A stretch of 64,000 nt of DNA from Mariniphaga sp964559175 (GCA_964559175.1 CAZLGT010000014.1:19870-83869), one strand, 5' to 3'; shown: positions 9,658 through 18,626, counted from the stretch's first letter. Made by a program: numbers and translations. Notes: generated by a model not told the origin, from the sequence alone.

Positions 9658-10461
9658 ATGGAAAAGAAAAAGATCCTTTATATTTCGCAGGAAATCACCC
9701 CTTATTTACCCGAGAGTGAAATGTCGGAGATTGCCCGTTATCTGCCCCAGGGGGTGCAGGAAAAAGGTCGGGAAATCCGAACGTTTATGCCTCGTTACGG
9801 GTGCGTAAACGAAAGAAGAAATCAACTGCACGAGGTTATCCGTCTTTCGGGGATGAATCTGGTAATAGACGACACAGATCATCCATTGATTATTAAAGTG
9901 GCTTCCATTCAGGCAGCACGCATGCAGGTTTATTTTATCGACAACGAAGACTATTTTCACCGGAAACAGGTGGTTGCCAACTCGAAAGGTGAGGAGTTTG
10001 CCGACAACGACGAACGCGCCCTGTTTTTTGCAAGAGGTGTGCTCGAAACAGTGATTAAGCTGCGCTGGGCGCCCGATATCATTCATTGCCATGGCTGGAT
10101 GACCGCCCTGGTTCCACTTTTCATAAAAAAATATTATTACAACGACCCGCTGTTTGGCCAGTCGAAGGTGGTTTATTCTGTTTACAACGATGAATTTAAA
10201 AAAACGTTGAATACAGAAATAAAAAATAAAGTATTGCTCGATGGCATGGTACCCGAAGATGTTGTCTTGCTTGAAAATCCTACCTATGAAAATGTGAGCA
10301 AAATGGCCATTGATTATTGCGACGCTATTATTCAGGGAACAGAACAGATTAATCCCAATGTGGAAAAACACATCAAATCCTCCGGGAAACTTTTTCTTGG
10401 TCATCAGCCCAAAGAAACATACATCGATGCTTACGACGATTTTTACGAAAAAGTATGGTAG
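9658..10461 (+). CDS. Half-length glycogen/starch synthase-like protein (GT5 N-terminal domain only)
   Basis: A 267-aa protein resembling only the N-terminal Rossmann half of GT5 glycogen synthases (full enzymes are about 480 aa). Family features are ILYISQEITPY at the N-terminus, FMPRYG, and the IIHCHGWMTALVPLF segment near residue 140. The ADP-glucose-binding KxGGL motif expected after the first strand is replaced by SEMSEIARYLP, and the acceptor half is missing, so normal glycogen synthase activity is doubtful. The promoter and ATG at 9658 are preferred over a TTG at 9625. Short homologues next to panC and a DUF4270 gene are common in Bacteroidota; they may be regulatory or scaffolding (inference). 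Confidence 0.8.
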   Translation: MEKKKILYISQEITPYLPESEMSEIARYLPQGVQEKGREIRTFMPRYGCVNERRNQLHEVIRLSGMNLVIDDTDHPLIIKVASIQAARMQVYFIDNEDYFHRKQVVANSKGEEFADNDERALFFARGVLETVIKLRWAPDIIHCHGWMTALVPLFIKKYYYNDPLFGQSKVVYSVYNDEFKKTLNTEIKNKVLLDGMVPEDVVLLENPTYENVSKMAIDYCDAIIQGTEQINPNVEKHIKSSGKLFLGHQPKETYIDAYDDFYEKVW

Positions 10462-10466
10462 TTGTT

Positions 10467-10501
10467 AAAAGATCAAATTTAATCGTAAAAAGATCAAATT
10501 T
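10467..10501. repeat. Two-copy 14-bp direct repeat, 21-bp period
   Basis: AAAAGATCAAATTT occurs at 10467-10480 and again at 10488-10501, exactly 21 bases (two helical turns) apart. The pair lies just after the GT5-like gene and before the DUF4270 promoter, a spacing typical of a protein-binding direct repeat. Confidence 0.7.
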
Positions 10502-10536
10502 GCAATCAATCGCTCAGCTCCCTTATTGTTTTTTTA

Positions 10537-10544
10537 TACGTTTG
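10537..10544 (+). promoter_or_regulatory. Putative -7 element upstream of the DUF4270 gene
   Basis: TACGTTTG matches the TAnnTTTG element and lies 46 bases before the GTG start at 10591. No TTG is found at the ideal distance, so the promoter call is tentative. Confidence 0.45.
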
Positions 10545-10590
10545 TAATATTTTTCAGCAAATTGAAAAACAATTTTAAAACAGAAATTCA

Positions 10591-11928
10591 GTGAAACAAG
10601 GAATAAATTTAAAGTACCATTTATCTGCCCTGATAGTCGCTCTTACGATTGTATTTACCGGATGTAACGAACCCGGCGAATTGGGCATGGAGCTTTTACC
10701 TTCAACCGATTTAATAGAGGTAAAAAATCTGGTGGAACGGAACAGCATATCCTCATACACCTATCGTGAAGATTCCATCCGTACCGATGAACCTGCAAGA
10801 AGCCTGCTGGGAAGTTTTTTTGATCCGGTTTTCGGACTAACTACCATTAACTTTGCCACACAGCTCAGGTTGCAGGATTATCCCGATTACGGAACAAATC
10901 CGGAGGCCGATTCGGTAAAACTTTTTTTGTATTACCGGCTGATGTATGGCGACACAGTTACCCCGCAACGGTTCCGGGTATATGAACTGGAATCGGATTT
11001 GGATATTGACCAGAATTATTACCAATCTGTCGATCTCAAAGGAATGGCATACAGTAAGTTGCTAGGGGAGGTTGACTACACCCCGGTCATCAGGCTCGAT
11101 TCTGCCTCACAGGACACATTTTACCAGTTGATTACCATTCCGCTCGATATTTCACTGGGAGAAAAGCTGGTTAATGCCGACTCGTTGCAGATGGTTAACA
11201 ACGATGTTTTTATGGAGTATTTTAAAGGGCTGTATATCGAATCCGATGCGAAGACCGAAACCGGTGGTTCCATACTTACCCTCGAGGCAGCTTCTTCCGG
11301 CAATTTTCAGGGTTCGGCGCTGGTGGTTTATTACAACAACGACGAGAACAAAAGTGAAGAAACGCCCGACACTATGCTGAATCCTTATGTGATTACCCAA
11401 TTCAGCGCCCGCGTAAACTCCATCGAGCACGATTACTCAGGAACGCCGTTTGAGGCCAATCTGAATGTAGATACGGGTGAAGATTCGCTCATATATGTGC
11501 AGTCCACAGGTGGGTTAAAGTCAAAAATTTATATTGATGGGTTGACATCCTGGAAAGATTCGTTAAATATGGCCATCAACAAAGCAGAACTGGTATTTCA
11601 GGTGGATACCATTGTTTCCGAAGTGGAAAAATACATGCCCCCCTTACAGTTACTGTTTACTGTACTTGATGAGAATGGCACCGAATTTCTTCCGATGGAT
11701 TATTCCTTCAGTTCATCGCTCTATGGCGGATATTTACGTTCGGATTATACCTATCGGTTCAATATTACACAGCATCTGCAACAAATTATTAAAGGTGAAG
11801 CTGAAAACCACGGATTCTTCTTAACCACAGCCCTAAAAAACAGCGAGGCCAACCGGGTTGTATTAAAAGGCAGCAACAGTCAGACCGGGGTTAAGCTGGT
11901 GATTACCTATTCGAAATTTATGCAGTAA
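10591..11928 (+). CDS. DUF4270 family lipoprotein
   Basis: A 445-aa outer-membrane-type lipoprotein of the DUF4270 family, starting with GTG. The signal peptide ends in a lipobox, IVFTGC, with Cys25 as the acylated residue. The mature start NEPGELGMELLP and the repeated ESD/DSVKLFLYYR strand pattern are typical of the family, which is widespread in Bacteroidota beside glycogen-synthase-like and panC genes. The function of the family is not established. Mature sequence is rich in beta-strand and aromatic residues and has no catalytic motif I recognise. Confidence 0.85.
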   Translation: MKQGINLKYHLSALIVALTIVFTGCNEPGELGMELLPSTDLIEVKNLVERNSISSYTYREDSIRTDEPARSLLGSFFDPVFGLTTINFATQLRLQDYPDYGTNPEADSVKLFLYYRLMYGDTVTPQRFRVYELESDLDIDQNYYQSVDLKGMAYSKLLGEVDYTPVIRLDSASQDTFYQLITIPLDISLGEKLVNADSLQMVNNDVFMEYFKGLYIESDAKTETGGSILTLEAASSGNFQGSALVVYYNNDENKSEETPDTMLNPYVITQFSARVNSIEHDYSGTPFEANLNVDTGEDSLIYVQSTGGLKSKIYIDGLTSWKDSLNMAINKAELVFQVDTIVSEVEKYMPPLQLLFTVLDENGTEFLPMDYSFSSSLYGGYLRSDYTYRFNITQHLQQIIKGEAENHGFFLTTALKNSEANRVVLKGSNSQTGVKLVITYSKFMQ

Positions 11929-11986
11929 GGGATTGGTACACTGCTGAAAATTAAAAGTTAATGCTTCCGTCTTTTTCTGAATTCAG

Positions 11987-11994
11987 TATTTTTG
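11987..11994 (+). promoter_or_regulatory. Putative -7 element for mntP
   Basis: TATTTTTG at 11987-11994 fits TAnnTTTG and lies 15 bases before the mntP ATG. The -33 TTG is imperfect (TTC near 11965). I see no manganese riboswitch (yybP-ykoY type), since there is no room for one between promoter and start. Confidence 0.5.
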
Positions 11995-12009
11995 CATCTT
12001 TGGGTTGAG

Positions 12010-12579
12010 ATGAGTTTTACCCATTTTATAACATTCCTTTTTATTGGTATCGGATTGAGTTTCGATTCGTTTGCGGTTTCGGTTTCGTGCGGATTGATGA
12101 AGCAGAAAATTCGATTCAAACAAGCTGTGCCCATTGCCTTTTCGCTTGCCTTTTTTCAGGCTGCATTCCCGGTTATTGGCTGGTTTGCCGGGAAAACTAT
12201 TCAAGATTTAATCCGTTCGGTTGACCATTGGATTGCCTTTGGGTTGCTGGCTTTAATCGGCATAAAAATGATTGTGGAAGGCACAAAACCCAACGGGACA
12301 TTGCAAAATTTCAATCCATTCAGGAAACGTGTAATTATTGGCCTTTCAATAGCCACCAGCATCGACGCCCTGGTGGTAGGCCTCAGTTTCGGTTTCCTCG
12401 AAATTCCCATTTTATTTCCTGTTCTTATTATTGGAGTGATAACATTTATCGCCTCCATGCTGGGCATGTTATTCGGGAAAAAAATTCCGGCCAGATGCAG
12501 CCATCAGTCTCTCATTTTGGGAGGAATTATCTTATTTGGAATGGGAATTAAAATTCTGATTGAACACACCTTTATATAG
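12010..12579 (+). CDS. mntP: Putative manganese efflux pump MntP
   Basis: Inner-membrane Mn(II) exporter of the MntP/LysE superfamily. It is 189 aa with six predicted helices arranged as two repeats; each carries the conserved aspartate motif, GLSFDSFAVSVSCG near residue 15 and SIATSIDALVVGLSFG near residue 115, as known for MntP. I chose ATG 12010; a TTG at 11992 would add six residues overlapping the promoter. The DusB gene follows after 12 bases, so the two are likely co-transcribed although their functions are unrelated. Confidence 0.93.
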   Translation: MSFTHFITFLFIGIGLSFDSFAVSVSCGLMKQKIRFKQAVPIAFSLAFFQAAFPVIGWFAGKTIQDLIRSVDHWIAFGLLALIGIKMIVEGTKPNGTLQNFNPFRKRVIIGLSIATSIDALVVGLSFGFLEIPILFPVLIIGVITFIASMLGMLFGKKIPARCSHQSLILGGIILFGMGIKILIEHTFI

Positions 12580-12591
12580 TTTTGAACCCAA

Positions 12592-13593
12592 ATGAAAATC
12601 GGAAATCTCATACTTGAAGGAACCCCGCTTTTTTTGGCGCCCATGGAAGACGTGACTTACAAGTCGTTTCGCTGGATGTGCAAAAAATATGGCGCCGATG
12701 TGATGTACACTGAATTTGTGTCGTCGGAGGCGCTCGTACGTGATGTAAAAAGGTCGAAACAGAAAATGGTTTTGTTTGATTTCGACCGGCCGGTGGCTAT
12801 TCAGATTTACGGGCACAACATCAGTTCGATGGTGGAGGCGGCAAAAGTGGCCGAAGAGATGCAGCCCGATTTTATCGATATCAACTTCGGTTGCCCCATG
12901 AAAAAAATCATCCGGCATGGGGCCGGAGCAGCCATGTTGCGCGATTTGCCCAAAATGCAGAAAATGGCTGCCGAAATTGTAAAGGCGGTGGAAGTTCCGG
13001 TAACAGCCAAAACCCGGCTGGGTTGGAGTGCCGGCGATAAACCGATTCTGGAAGCTGCCCTTCGTCTTCAGGATGCCGGCATTGCAGCGCTGGCCATTCA
13101 CGGACGTACCCGCGAACAATTGTATACCGGGGTTGCCGACTGGACGCTGATTGGCGAAGTGAAAAACCATCCGCAAATTCAAATTCCAATCATTGGGAAC
13201 GGCGATATAACTGGCGGCGAAAAGTCCAAATATTTATTGGAACAAACCGGTGTGGATGCCCTGATGATTGGTCGCCCCGCCATTGGCCGCCCCTGGATTT
13301 TCAGGGAAGTGAAACACTACCTGCAAACCGGGGCAACGCTTCCCTCACCAACAGTGGCCGAAGTGGTTGAAAATGTAAAGGAACAAATGCAGCTCAATCT
13401 GGAATGGAAAGACAACGAGCGCTCAGCCATTTTGATGATGCGCCGCCATTTTGCCAAATATTTTCCGGGATTGCCCAATTTCAGGGAATTAAAAATCAAG
13501 TTGCTACGCGCCGAAACCAATGCCGACGTCATTGAAATTCTGGATGAAATTGTGGAGAAGTACGGAGATGTTAGACCGGATTATTCAGAATAA
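12592..13593 (+). CDS. dusB: tRNA-dihydrouridine synthase (DusB-type)
   Basis: FMN enzyme that reduces uridine to dihydrouridine in tRNA. The 333-aa sequence contains the N-terminal LAPMEDVTYKSFR, the catalytic cysteine Cys101 in NFGCPMKKI, the flavin-binding KTRLGW and HGRTREQLYTG segments, and IGNGDI plus LMIGRPAIGRPW at the end of the TIM barrel, followed by a helical C-terminal domain. All residues I would expect for activity are present. It probably shares a transcript with mntP. Confidence 0.96.
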   Translation: MKIGNLILEGTPLFLAPMEDVTYKSFRWMCKKYGADVMYTEFVSSEALVRDVKRSKQKMVLFDFDRPVAIQIYGHNISSMVEAAKVAEEMQPDFIDINFGCPMKKIIRHGAGAAMLRDLPKMQKMAAEIVKAVEVPVTAKTRLGWSAGDKPILEAALRLQDAGIAALAIHGRTREQLYTGVADWTLIGEVKNHPQIQIPIIGNGDITGGEKSKYLLEQTGVDALMIGRPAIGRPWIFREVKHYLQTGATLPSPTVAEVVENVKEQMQLNLEWKDNERSAILMMRRHFAKYFPGLPNFRELKIKLLRAETNADVIEILDEIVEKYGDVRPDYSE

Positions 13594-13673
13594 TTTCACA
13601 AATTGATTTCATTAAGAGAATTTTTGCCACAGATTACACGAATTTTCACAGATAAATTCAAATTCCTGCTTAT

Positions 13674-14465
13674 TTATTTCACCACCAGCTTTTGCGACGG
13701 ACTTCTTTTGTTGCCGTATTCCACAAAATAATGGTAAATCCCGCTTTTGTAATCCGAAACATTTAGCAGCAGGTGGTCGGTGTGGTTGTCGATGGCAAAC
13801 CGATTCACCTGCTTGCCGCTGTTATCGAAAAGAAAAAGTTTTCCTTCCCGTATTTCCGGTGGCAATGTGTAAGCCACTTTTAACTGCCCTGAAGTTGGAT
13901 TTGGGAAAGCCTTCAGGTTAAATTCCGGATTTTCATTTTCAATAAAAGCGCTCACAACCGGTGTTCCGGGCAGGCTGTAAATGTTGGTCCAAACCTTTTC
14001 CGGCCAAACAGAAAAATCATAGCAATACGAAAAAAGCTTGTACGTGTTTTCGCCGGTTTTGTTGATGTGGTTGTACAGACCTCCGTCGATGAATGTGAGT
14101 TGCGAACCGTCTTCGTTAATAATTTTGCTGTCGTATTCGTAGTATTCCGGCGAAGCGTTGTATCTGTAAAACGTGCAAAGCAGTTCAATTCCGGCATCGT
14201 TGTCAAACAGTTTTTCCGAAAGGAACTTGATGTCGTAAAGAAAAAATCCGTTTGGAATATTGCAGTTAATGGTTTTGAACACCGAGTGGTCGGTGTTGTA
14301 AATGCGGCATTGCCCGTTGGGCACATCCATCAGGTAGTATTTGAACCCGAGTGTTTCAAACTCAACCACCGAAGTGGAGTAGTCGTATTTTTTTTCGAGG
14401 GTAACCTGGGCATTCAACATGGAAAAAATGCCCAGAAACAGGGCGAAAACGATTAGTTTTTTCAT
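13674..14465 (-). CDS. T9SS-sorted secreted protein, last gene of the UT-M23 operon
   Basis: A 263-aa exported protein. It has a Sec signal peptide ending around SMLNAQ (residue 19), a middle domain with aromatic beta-rich sequence I cannot assign, and a C-terminal type A sorting domain of about 75 residues (NLKAFPNPTSGQLKVAY to the terminal QKLVVK), the signal for type IX secretion and surface attachment. Its start lies 11 bases after the stop of the TPR gene, making it the fourth and last gene of a minus-strand operon begun by the urea-transporter/M23 fusion. The product therefore probably acts at the cell surface together with the outer-membrane protein of that operon (inference). Confidence 0.82.
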   Translation of the reverse strand: MKKLIVFALFLGIFSMLNAQVTLEKKYDYSTSVVEFETLGFKYYLMDVPNGQCRIYNTDHSVFKTINCNIPNGFFLYDIKFLSEKLFDNDAGIELLCTFYRYNASPEYYEYDSKIINEDGSQLTFIDGGLYNHINKTGENTYKLFSYCYDFSVWPEKVWTNIYSLPGTPVVSAFIENENPEFNLKAFPNPTSGQLKVAYTLPPEIREGKLFLFDNSGKQVNRFAIDNHTDHLLLNVSDYKSGIYHYFVEYGNKRSPSQKLVVK

Positions 14466-14476
14466 AATTGTCAGTT

Positions 14477-15100
14477 TTATCTCATCAGTTGCAATCCCTC
14501 GTTTGCCGACGCATCGCCGGGATTGTACAATTTCACTTTGTTAAAAAGTACTTTGGCCTGGTTGTAATTTCCTGTAAAATAGGAAGTCCAGGCCAGCATG
14601 AGCAGCCCGTCGTAATCGAACGGATACAAATCCACCACTTTTTTGAACAGCGGCAGGGCTTTGTCGTAGTTTTTGCGTTCGTAGTAAATCATCCCCAGCC
14701 GGAACATGGCAACGGTATTGTTGGGATGAATTTCGAGGATTTTGTTGTAAAGTTCAATCACCTCGTCCCATTTACCCAGCACAGCTTTGGGCAAAATCAA
14801 CCCAAACCGTGCTTCCTCTGAATAGGGCATCAGTTGCTGCGCCTGTGAATAATAGGTAACCGATTCATCGAACCGACCTGCATTGTAATAGAGCCAACCC
14901 ATCCGCAGGTTAATTTCGTACGACGACTGGTCGTAAACTGTATTCAATTCTCCGGCAGCAGCCACAAAATCCTTGTTTTTTTCCAGTTCGTAGCTCCTGA
15001 CAAAAGCCTGTTCCAGTGTTTCCTGGTTTACCTGTCCAAAAACAGGAAAAGCCGCTAATAATAGTATAAATAAAATTACTTTTCTTTTTAAAAATTCCAT
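14477..15100 (-). CDS. Periplasmic TPR protein
   Basis: A 207-aa protein with a signal peptide (cleavage near FPVFGQ, residue 23) followed by about five tetratricopeptide-type helical repeats, recognised by the spacing of residues in units such as GWLYYNAGRFDESVTYYSQA and GMIYYERKNYDKALPLFKKV. TPR arrays mediate protein-protein contacts, so it is probably an assembly or scaffold factor. Its start overlaps the end of the upstream outer-membrane-protein gene by 13 bases, indicating translational coupling. No catalytic residues are evident. Confidence 0.85.
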   Translation of the reverse strand: MEFLKRKVILFILLLAAFPVFGQVNQETLEQAFVRSYELEKNKDFVAAAGELNTVYDQSSYEINLRMGWLYYNAGRFDESVTYYSQAQQLMPYSEEARFGLILPKAVLGKWDEVIELYNKILEIHPNNTVAMFRLGMIYYERKNYDKALPLFKKVVDLYPFDYDGLLMLAWTSYFTGNYNQAKVLFNKVKLYNPGDASANEGLQLMR

Positions 15101-16416
15101 GATATCCCGGCTGTTAAAGTATGTTTCATATAATTGTAAATCACTGAATTGCTCTCCACCTGGTTGGTGTAAACCTTGTAAGTTTCAGTAACGTCCTGAC
15201 TAAGATAACGCAAAACAAACTGATATTTTTTCCCGGTTGGAAAATAGAGGCTTCCCGAAAACTTTTGTTCCGAAATGCCCGGAAAATTGGACACCACATA
15301 GCCACCCGATTCGATAAAATTTTCCATTTCACCGCTCAGATACTGCCCGTAAAAATGCACCGGTCCCAACTGCGCTCCTCCTGAAACGCCGAAGGTGTTG
15401 AATCCGAAACCGTTTTCTTCACTGCTTTTGAAATACGCTCGCGGAGTAAAATAGAAATTGAGGTTTGAAAACGGATATACCGAAAGCCAGGCTGAATATT
15501 GCCTGAAACCTGAATTGCCAATGTTGGCATAGTTGTATTCCATTCCTGGCGAAATATTTCCGAAATGCGACCAGACAGAAGTTGAAAATACAAGGTCTCT
15601 GTAATAAATAGCAGCGTTTCCAAAAAACCGCCTGTTGCTGCTAATTCCGCCGTTGGCGTACGAAAAATCGCCCCAAATCAGGCTCAGCGCAGGCGATACA
15701 TAAAGCTTTTTCCACAGAATCAGGTTGGGGTTCACAAAATACTGGAACTGATTGGTTTTGGCCGGGAATATATTTTTATCTCCCCAGTCAATCCGCTGTT
15801 CCCGATTCAGTCCAACATAAGTAAGGTTGTGGTTCAGACTGATTCCGGGCGTTATTCGGTGGCTAAGGTCGAACGATTCAAAATGGTATTTTTTCAGGTA
15901 GTAAGCTTCGCCGTAATCTTCGCCCACGCCGGCTTGCTGTCCATGAGTTGCTGTAGTTAACGTTTCAAAATCGGGATTAAAACTGTACCCAGCCTCAAAT
16001 CCCACTTTGGTGATTTTCTTTGCCGAAAAACCAATTTTATCCTGCATGGCGGGAGAAAAATTGCCTGCGGATTTGTAGGCCTCAGACGCACGTCCGCCCC
16101 AAAGCAGACTGTAGTAAAGGTATTCCTGCAGCCATTCAAACGACTGGTCATTTTCCCAGGCTTTCAAAAACCATTCGCTGGCTGTTCGGTATTTTTTCAG
16201 GTTGTAATATGCAATACCGGTGCGGGCCTGCAGATAGAAAAAGTCGATGTCTTGTTGGCGCGCTTCCTTAGAATAATCAATCAATTCAGCCCATTTTCCC
16301 TGGAGATAAAGTTCGTACGAAACTTTCTCCACTTCCGGATAATTCAATTTTTGTTGCGCCTGAACCGCCAGCAAAAACAAGGTAAACACCACTATCAATC
16401 CAATTCGTTTCTGCAT
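15088..16416 (-). CDS. TPR-like N-terminus plus outer-membrane beta-barrel-like protein
   Basis: A 442-aa exported protein with signal peptide (AVQAQQ, cleavage near residue 21). Residues about 25-130 form TPR-like helices (YYNLKKYRTASEWFLKAW). Residues about 150-442 alternate polar and aromatic positions and end in a terminal aromatic, ISWNF, as in outer-membrane beta-barrels; repeated strands include YFTPRAYFKSS and FVLRYLSQDV. It resembles YaiO-type outer-membrane proteins but I cannot name a family with certainty. It overlaps the UT-M23 gene by 22 bases and the TPR gene by 13, so stoichiometric production is likely. Candidate outer-membrane component of the operon (inference). Confidence 0.75.
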   Translation of the reverse strand: MQKRIGLIVVFTLFLLAVQAQQKLNYPEVEKVSYELYLQGKWAELIDYSKEARQQDIDFFYLQARTGIAYYNLKKYRTASEWFLKAWENDQSFEWLQEYLYYSLLWGGRASEAYKSAGNFSPAMQDKIGFSAKKITKVGFEAGYSFNPDFETLTTATHGQQAGVGEDYGEAYYLKKYHFESFDLSHRITPGISLNHNLTYVGLNREQRIDWGDKNIFPAKTNQFQYFVNPNLILWKKLYVSPALSLIWGDFSYANGGISSNRRFFGNAAIYYRDLVFSTSVWSHFGNISPGMEYNYANIGNSGFRQYSAWLSVYPFSNLNFYFTPRAYFKSSEENGFGFNTFGVSGGAQLGPVHFYGQYLSGEMENFIESGGYVVSNFPGISEQKFSGSLYFPTGKKYQFVLRYLSQDVTETYKVYTNQVESNSVIYNYMKHTLTAGISWNF

Positions 16417-18626
16417 ATCATTTTTAGCTTAGCCTCATTTAAATCTATCAAAATTTCAAAATCCCCCTGTTGAGTAATTTCAATTTTACTTGTACATGCT
16501 TTCACCTTTCTGCCCGCAATTTTTTTGGTGATTTCAGCCTCCATTTTTATCGAATCCGATGAGAGAATGTCTCCGGCTTCTTTTAGCGTAAGTTTGTATT
16601 CTGCTTTCAGGAACAGGAAAAGTGGAGCAACAAAATCCTGCAGAAATTTCAGTATGCCGCCAAAAAGCAGGTGAACCGGTAGTGTATCATTAATTCTGCT
16701 GCCAGCCTGGAATCCTACCGGAACCTTAAACAATGAAACGTAAAACCAAAACAGCGGTGAATGTTTTTTTCCGTTGAAATTGGTGAAAAAGTGCATGTCG
16801 CCCTGATTGTACAAATATGCCCGTCCGTTGTGTTTTTCGCAACGGAGGAATGTAGTATTGTACACATCGGTTTCGGCTACCCAGGCATATTCGCCTGCCA
16901 GCTTTTTCCATCTGGTCTTTTCTGAATCCACTTCCACCGAAACATTTATTCGTCTTCCGGGAATGAAATGCAGCGCGTTGTTCAGCACTTCATTTTTGGA
17001 GGGGTTGACCAAAACCTGGTTTTTTTGAGGAAAATCGAAAGATTTCAGTGAATAACCGAATTCTTCCTTTAGTAAATAATGACCAAATGGATAGTCGATA
17101 GTGGTTGAGCCTACATACGGATTGGCCTGAAACTGAAAATGCAGGTGCGGATAAGGCGAGCGGCCCGAGTTTCCGCAACGGCCAATTAACTGGCCTTTTT
17201 TCACTGAATCTCCGGTTTTTACTTCTACCGACTGGAATTTTAGATGGCTGAGCTTGGAGTACAAATAATCGTTGTGTTTGATAATGACTGTATTTCCCCA
17301 GTTGTCTTTCGTATTTACATCGCCGATAGCATTGTCGGGAACATTGTTCACCACCTCGGCCACAGTGCCGTCGGCAGGCGCCAAAACAGCTTTTCCGAAA
17401 CAGAAATAATCTTCGGCAAAATCACCCGAATTTTTATACTGCTGCCCCTCGCGGCCGGTGATGATGAAATCAAATGCATGACGCCAGGCACCTTTGTGGG
17501 TGTGTTCGCCGTTGTGCCCCTGACTTACCGTCCACTCGCCATAAAACGGAAGAGCTGCCGAAACCGGGTAAGCCGCCGGAAAACGCTTCATATTTCCCGA
17601 ATAGAGGTACAGATTTTTTTCGGGTTTTCCCAGTTGAACCGGTGTTTCTATCAAATGCCGCGGACGTTTCTCACGCAGTTTCAGCGCATACAAAAAGGTT
17701 AAAACAATCACGTTGAACGGCAACGAATAGGGAGATATACGGAACAATACAAAAAGCTGCTGGGTACTGGTGGTAATTAATACCACCGCCGGAAGCAGTA
17801 AAATAATCCAGCCGAAACTGACCCGTCCCGGCACCAAATAGTACCCGCCCAACGCAATGGCCGTCAGAATATAGTTGAACCCGATAAATGTATAGCCCAG
17901 CGAATCGAATTCGATGCCTACAAACAGGTAAAACAAAAACGCCACGGCATAGCCCAGAACAGAAAGCACAAAGGTTATTCGCGAATAGATGAGTAGTCCT
18001 ATGGAAATGATAATCCCGGCCAGTAAATGCGTTTGAAAAAAGATGGCGCCAAGCGAATGGAAGTAAATTCGGATAAACGACGACGGAATACTCTTTTCGA
18101 GGAAATCATAGAAATTTACAAACACATTCCCGCCAATAGAATAGAGTTCGTTGTATGTATAAATTCCTCGTTCGCTAAGATTTAGCGCCGATAAATTATT
18201 GGCTGAAAGTGCAACCAACCAGATGGTAAGCAAAAAAGGAACACTTAAAAACGGCAGGCCGTATTTTCCCAAAACGCCCTGAAAAACAACGGTAAGAAAA
18301 AAGCAGGTTAACGCGGTTATGGCAATTAAAACATAAACCTCAACCGAAGGTTGGTAAAACAAACCCACGCCCAAACCAACGAGCAGCGCGTTAAACCCGT
18401 AGAGTCCCGAACGCAAATAATACGCGTTGTAACCCAACGCCCAGGCCAGTGTGTTGGCAATGAGCACCGCTACCAAACCACCGATACCGGCACCGTAATC
18501 AAAAAAACTGATAGCCACCAGAAATACCGCCAGCGTTTTCGAAGTGGAAAAAAACACCTGCGAGTAGCTGTTGAGGATTGAATGAAGGATTTCCTTTCCT
18601 TTGATTACATTTTGGTTTTCCGCCAT
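16395..18626 (-). CDS. Urea-transporter-like membrane domain fused to M23 peptidase-like domain
   Basis: A 743-aa fusion and first gene of a four-gene operon. Residues about 20-320 contain around ten hydrophobic segments with sequence characteristic of the urea transporter (UT) family, including GLYGFNALLVGLGVG and LPFLSVPFLLTIWLVALSA, in the duplicated arrangement of that channel family. Residues about 365-505 are LytM/M23-like, with GTVAEVVNNVPDN, GDSVKKGQLIGRCGNSG and the zinc-type motif PYPHLHFQF near 490. The first zinc motif reads RHAFDF (HxxD) rather than the usual HxxxD, so catalysis is not assured. Residues 510-743 are a further domain I do not recognise, ending in ILIDLNEAKLKMI. UT channels conduct urea or ammonia-like small solutes; pairing with a wall-binding domain is unusual. 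Function inferred only. Confidence 0.85.
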   Translation of the reverse strand: MAENQNVIKGKEILHSILNSYSQVFFSTSKTLAVFLVAISFFDYGAGIGGLVAVLIANTLAWALGYNAYYLRSGLYGFNALLVGLGVGLFYQPSVEVYVLIAITALTCFFLTVVFQGVLGKYGLPFLSVPFLLTIWLVALSANNLSALNLSERGIYTYNELYSIGGNVFVNFYDFLEKSIPSSFIRIYFHSLGAIFFQTHLLAGIIISIGLLIYSRITFVLSVLGYAVAFLFYLFVGIEFDSLGYTFIGFNYILTAIALGGYYLVPGRVSFGWIILLLPAVVLITTSTQQLFVLFRISPYSLPFNVIVLTFLYALKLREKRPRHLIETPVQLGKPEKNLYLYSGNMKRFPAAYPVSAALPFYGEWTVSQGHNGEHTHKGAWRHAFDFIITGREGQQYKNSGDFAEDYFCFGKAVLAPADGTVAEVVNNVPDNAIGDVNTKDNWGNTVIIKHNDYLYSKLSHLKFQSVEVKTGDSVKKGQLIGRCGNSGRSPYPHLHFQFQANPYVGSTTIDYPFGHYLLKEEFGYSLKSFDFPQKNQVLVNPSKNEVLNNALHFIPGRRINVSVEVDSEKTRWKKLAGEYAWVAETDVYNTTFLRCEKHNGRAYLYNQGDMHFFTNFNGKKHSPLFWFYVSLFKVPVGFQAGSRINDTLPVHLLFGGILKFLQDFVAPLFLFLKAEYKLTLKEAGDILSSDSIKMEAEITKKIAGRKVKACTSKIEITQQGDFEILIDLNEAKLKMICRNELD

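Noticed and set aside
9706..10404. 232-codon minus-strand frame opposite the GT5-like gene
   Set aside because: Composition is a shadow of the plus-strand gene, which has promoter and motifs.
11934..12009. Manganese riboswitch (yybP-ykoY) before mntP
   Set aside because: The gap is too short between the promoter element and the start, and the conserved core is not visible.
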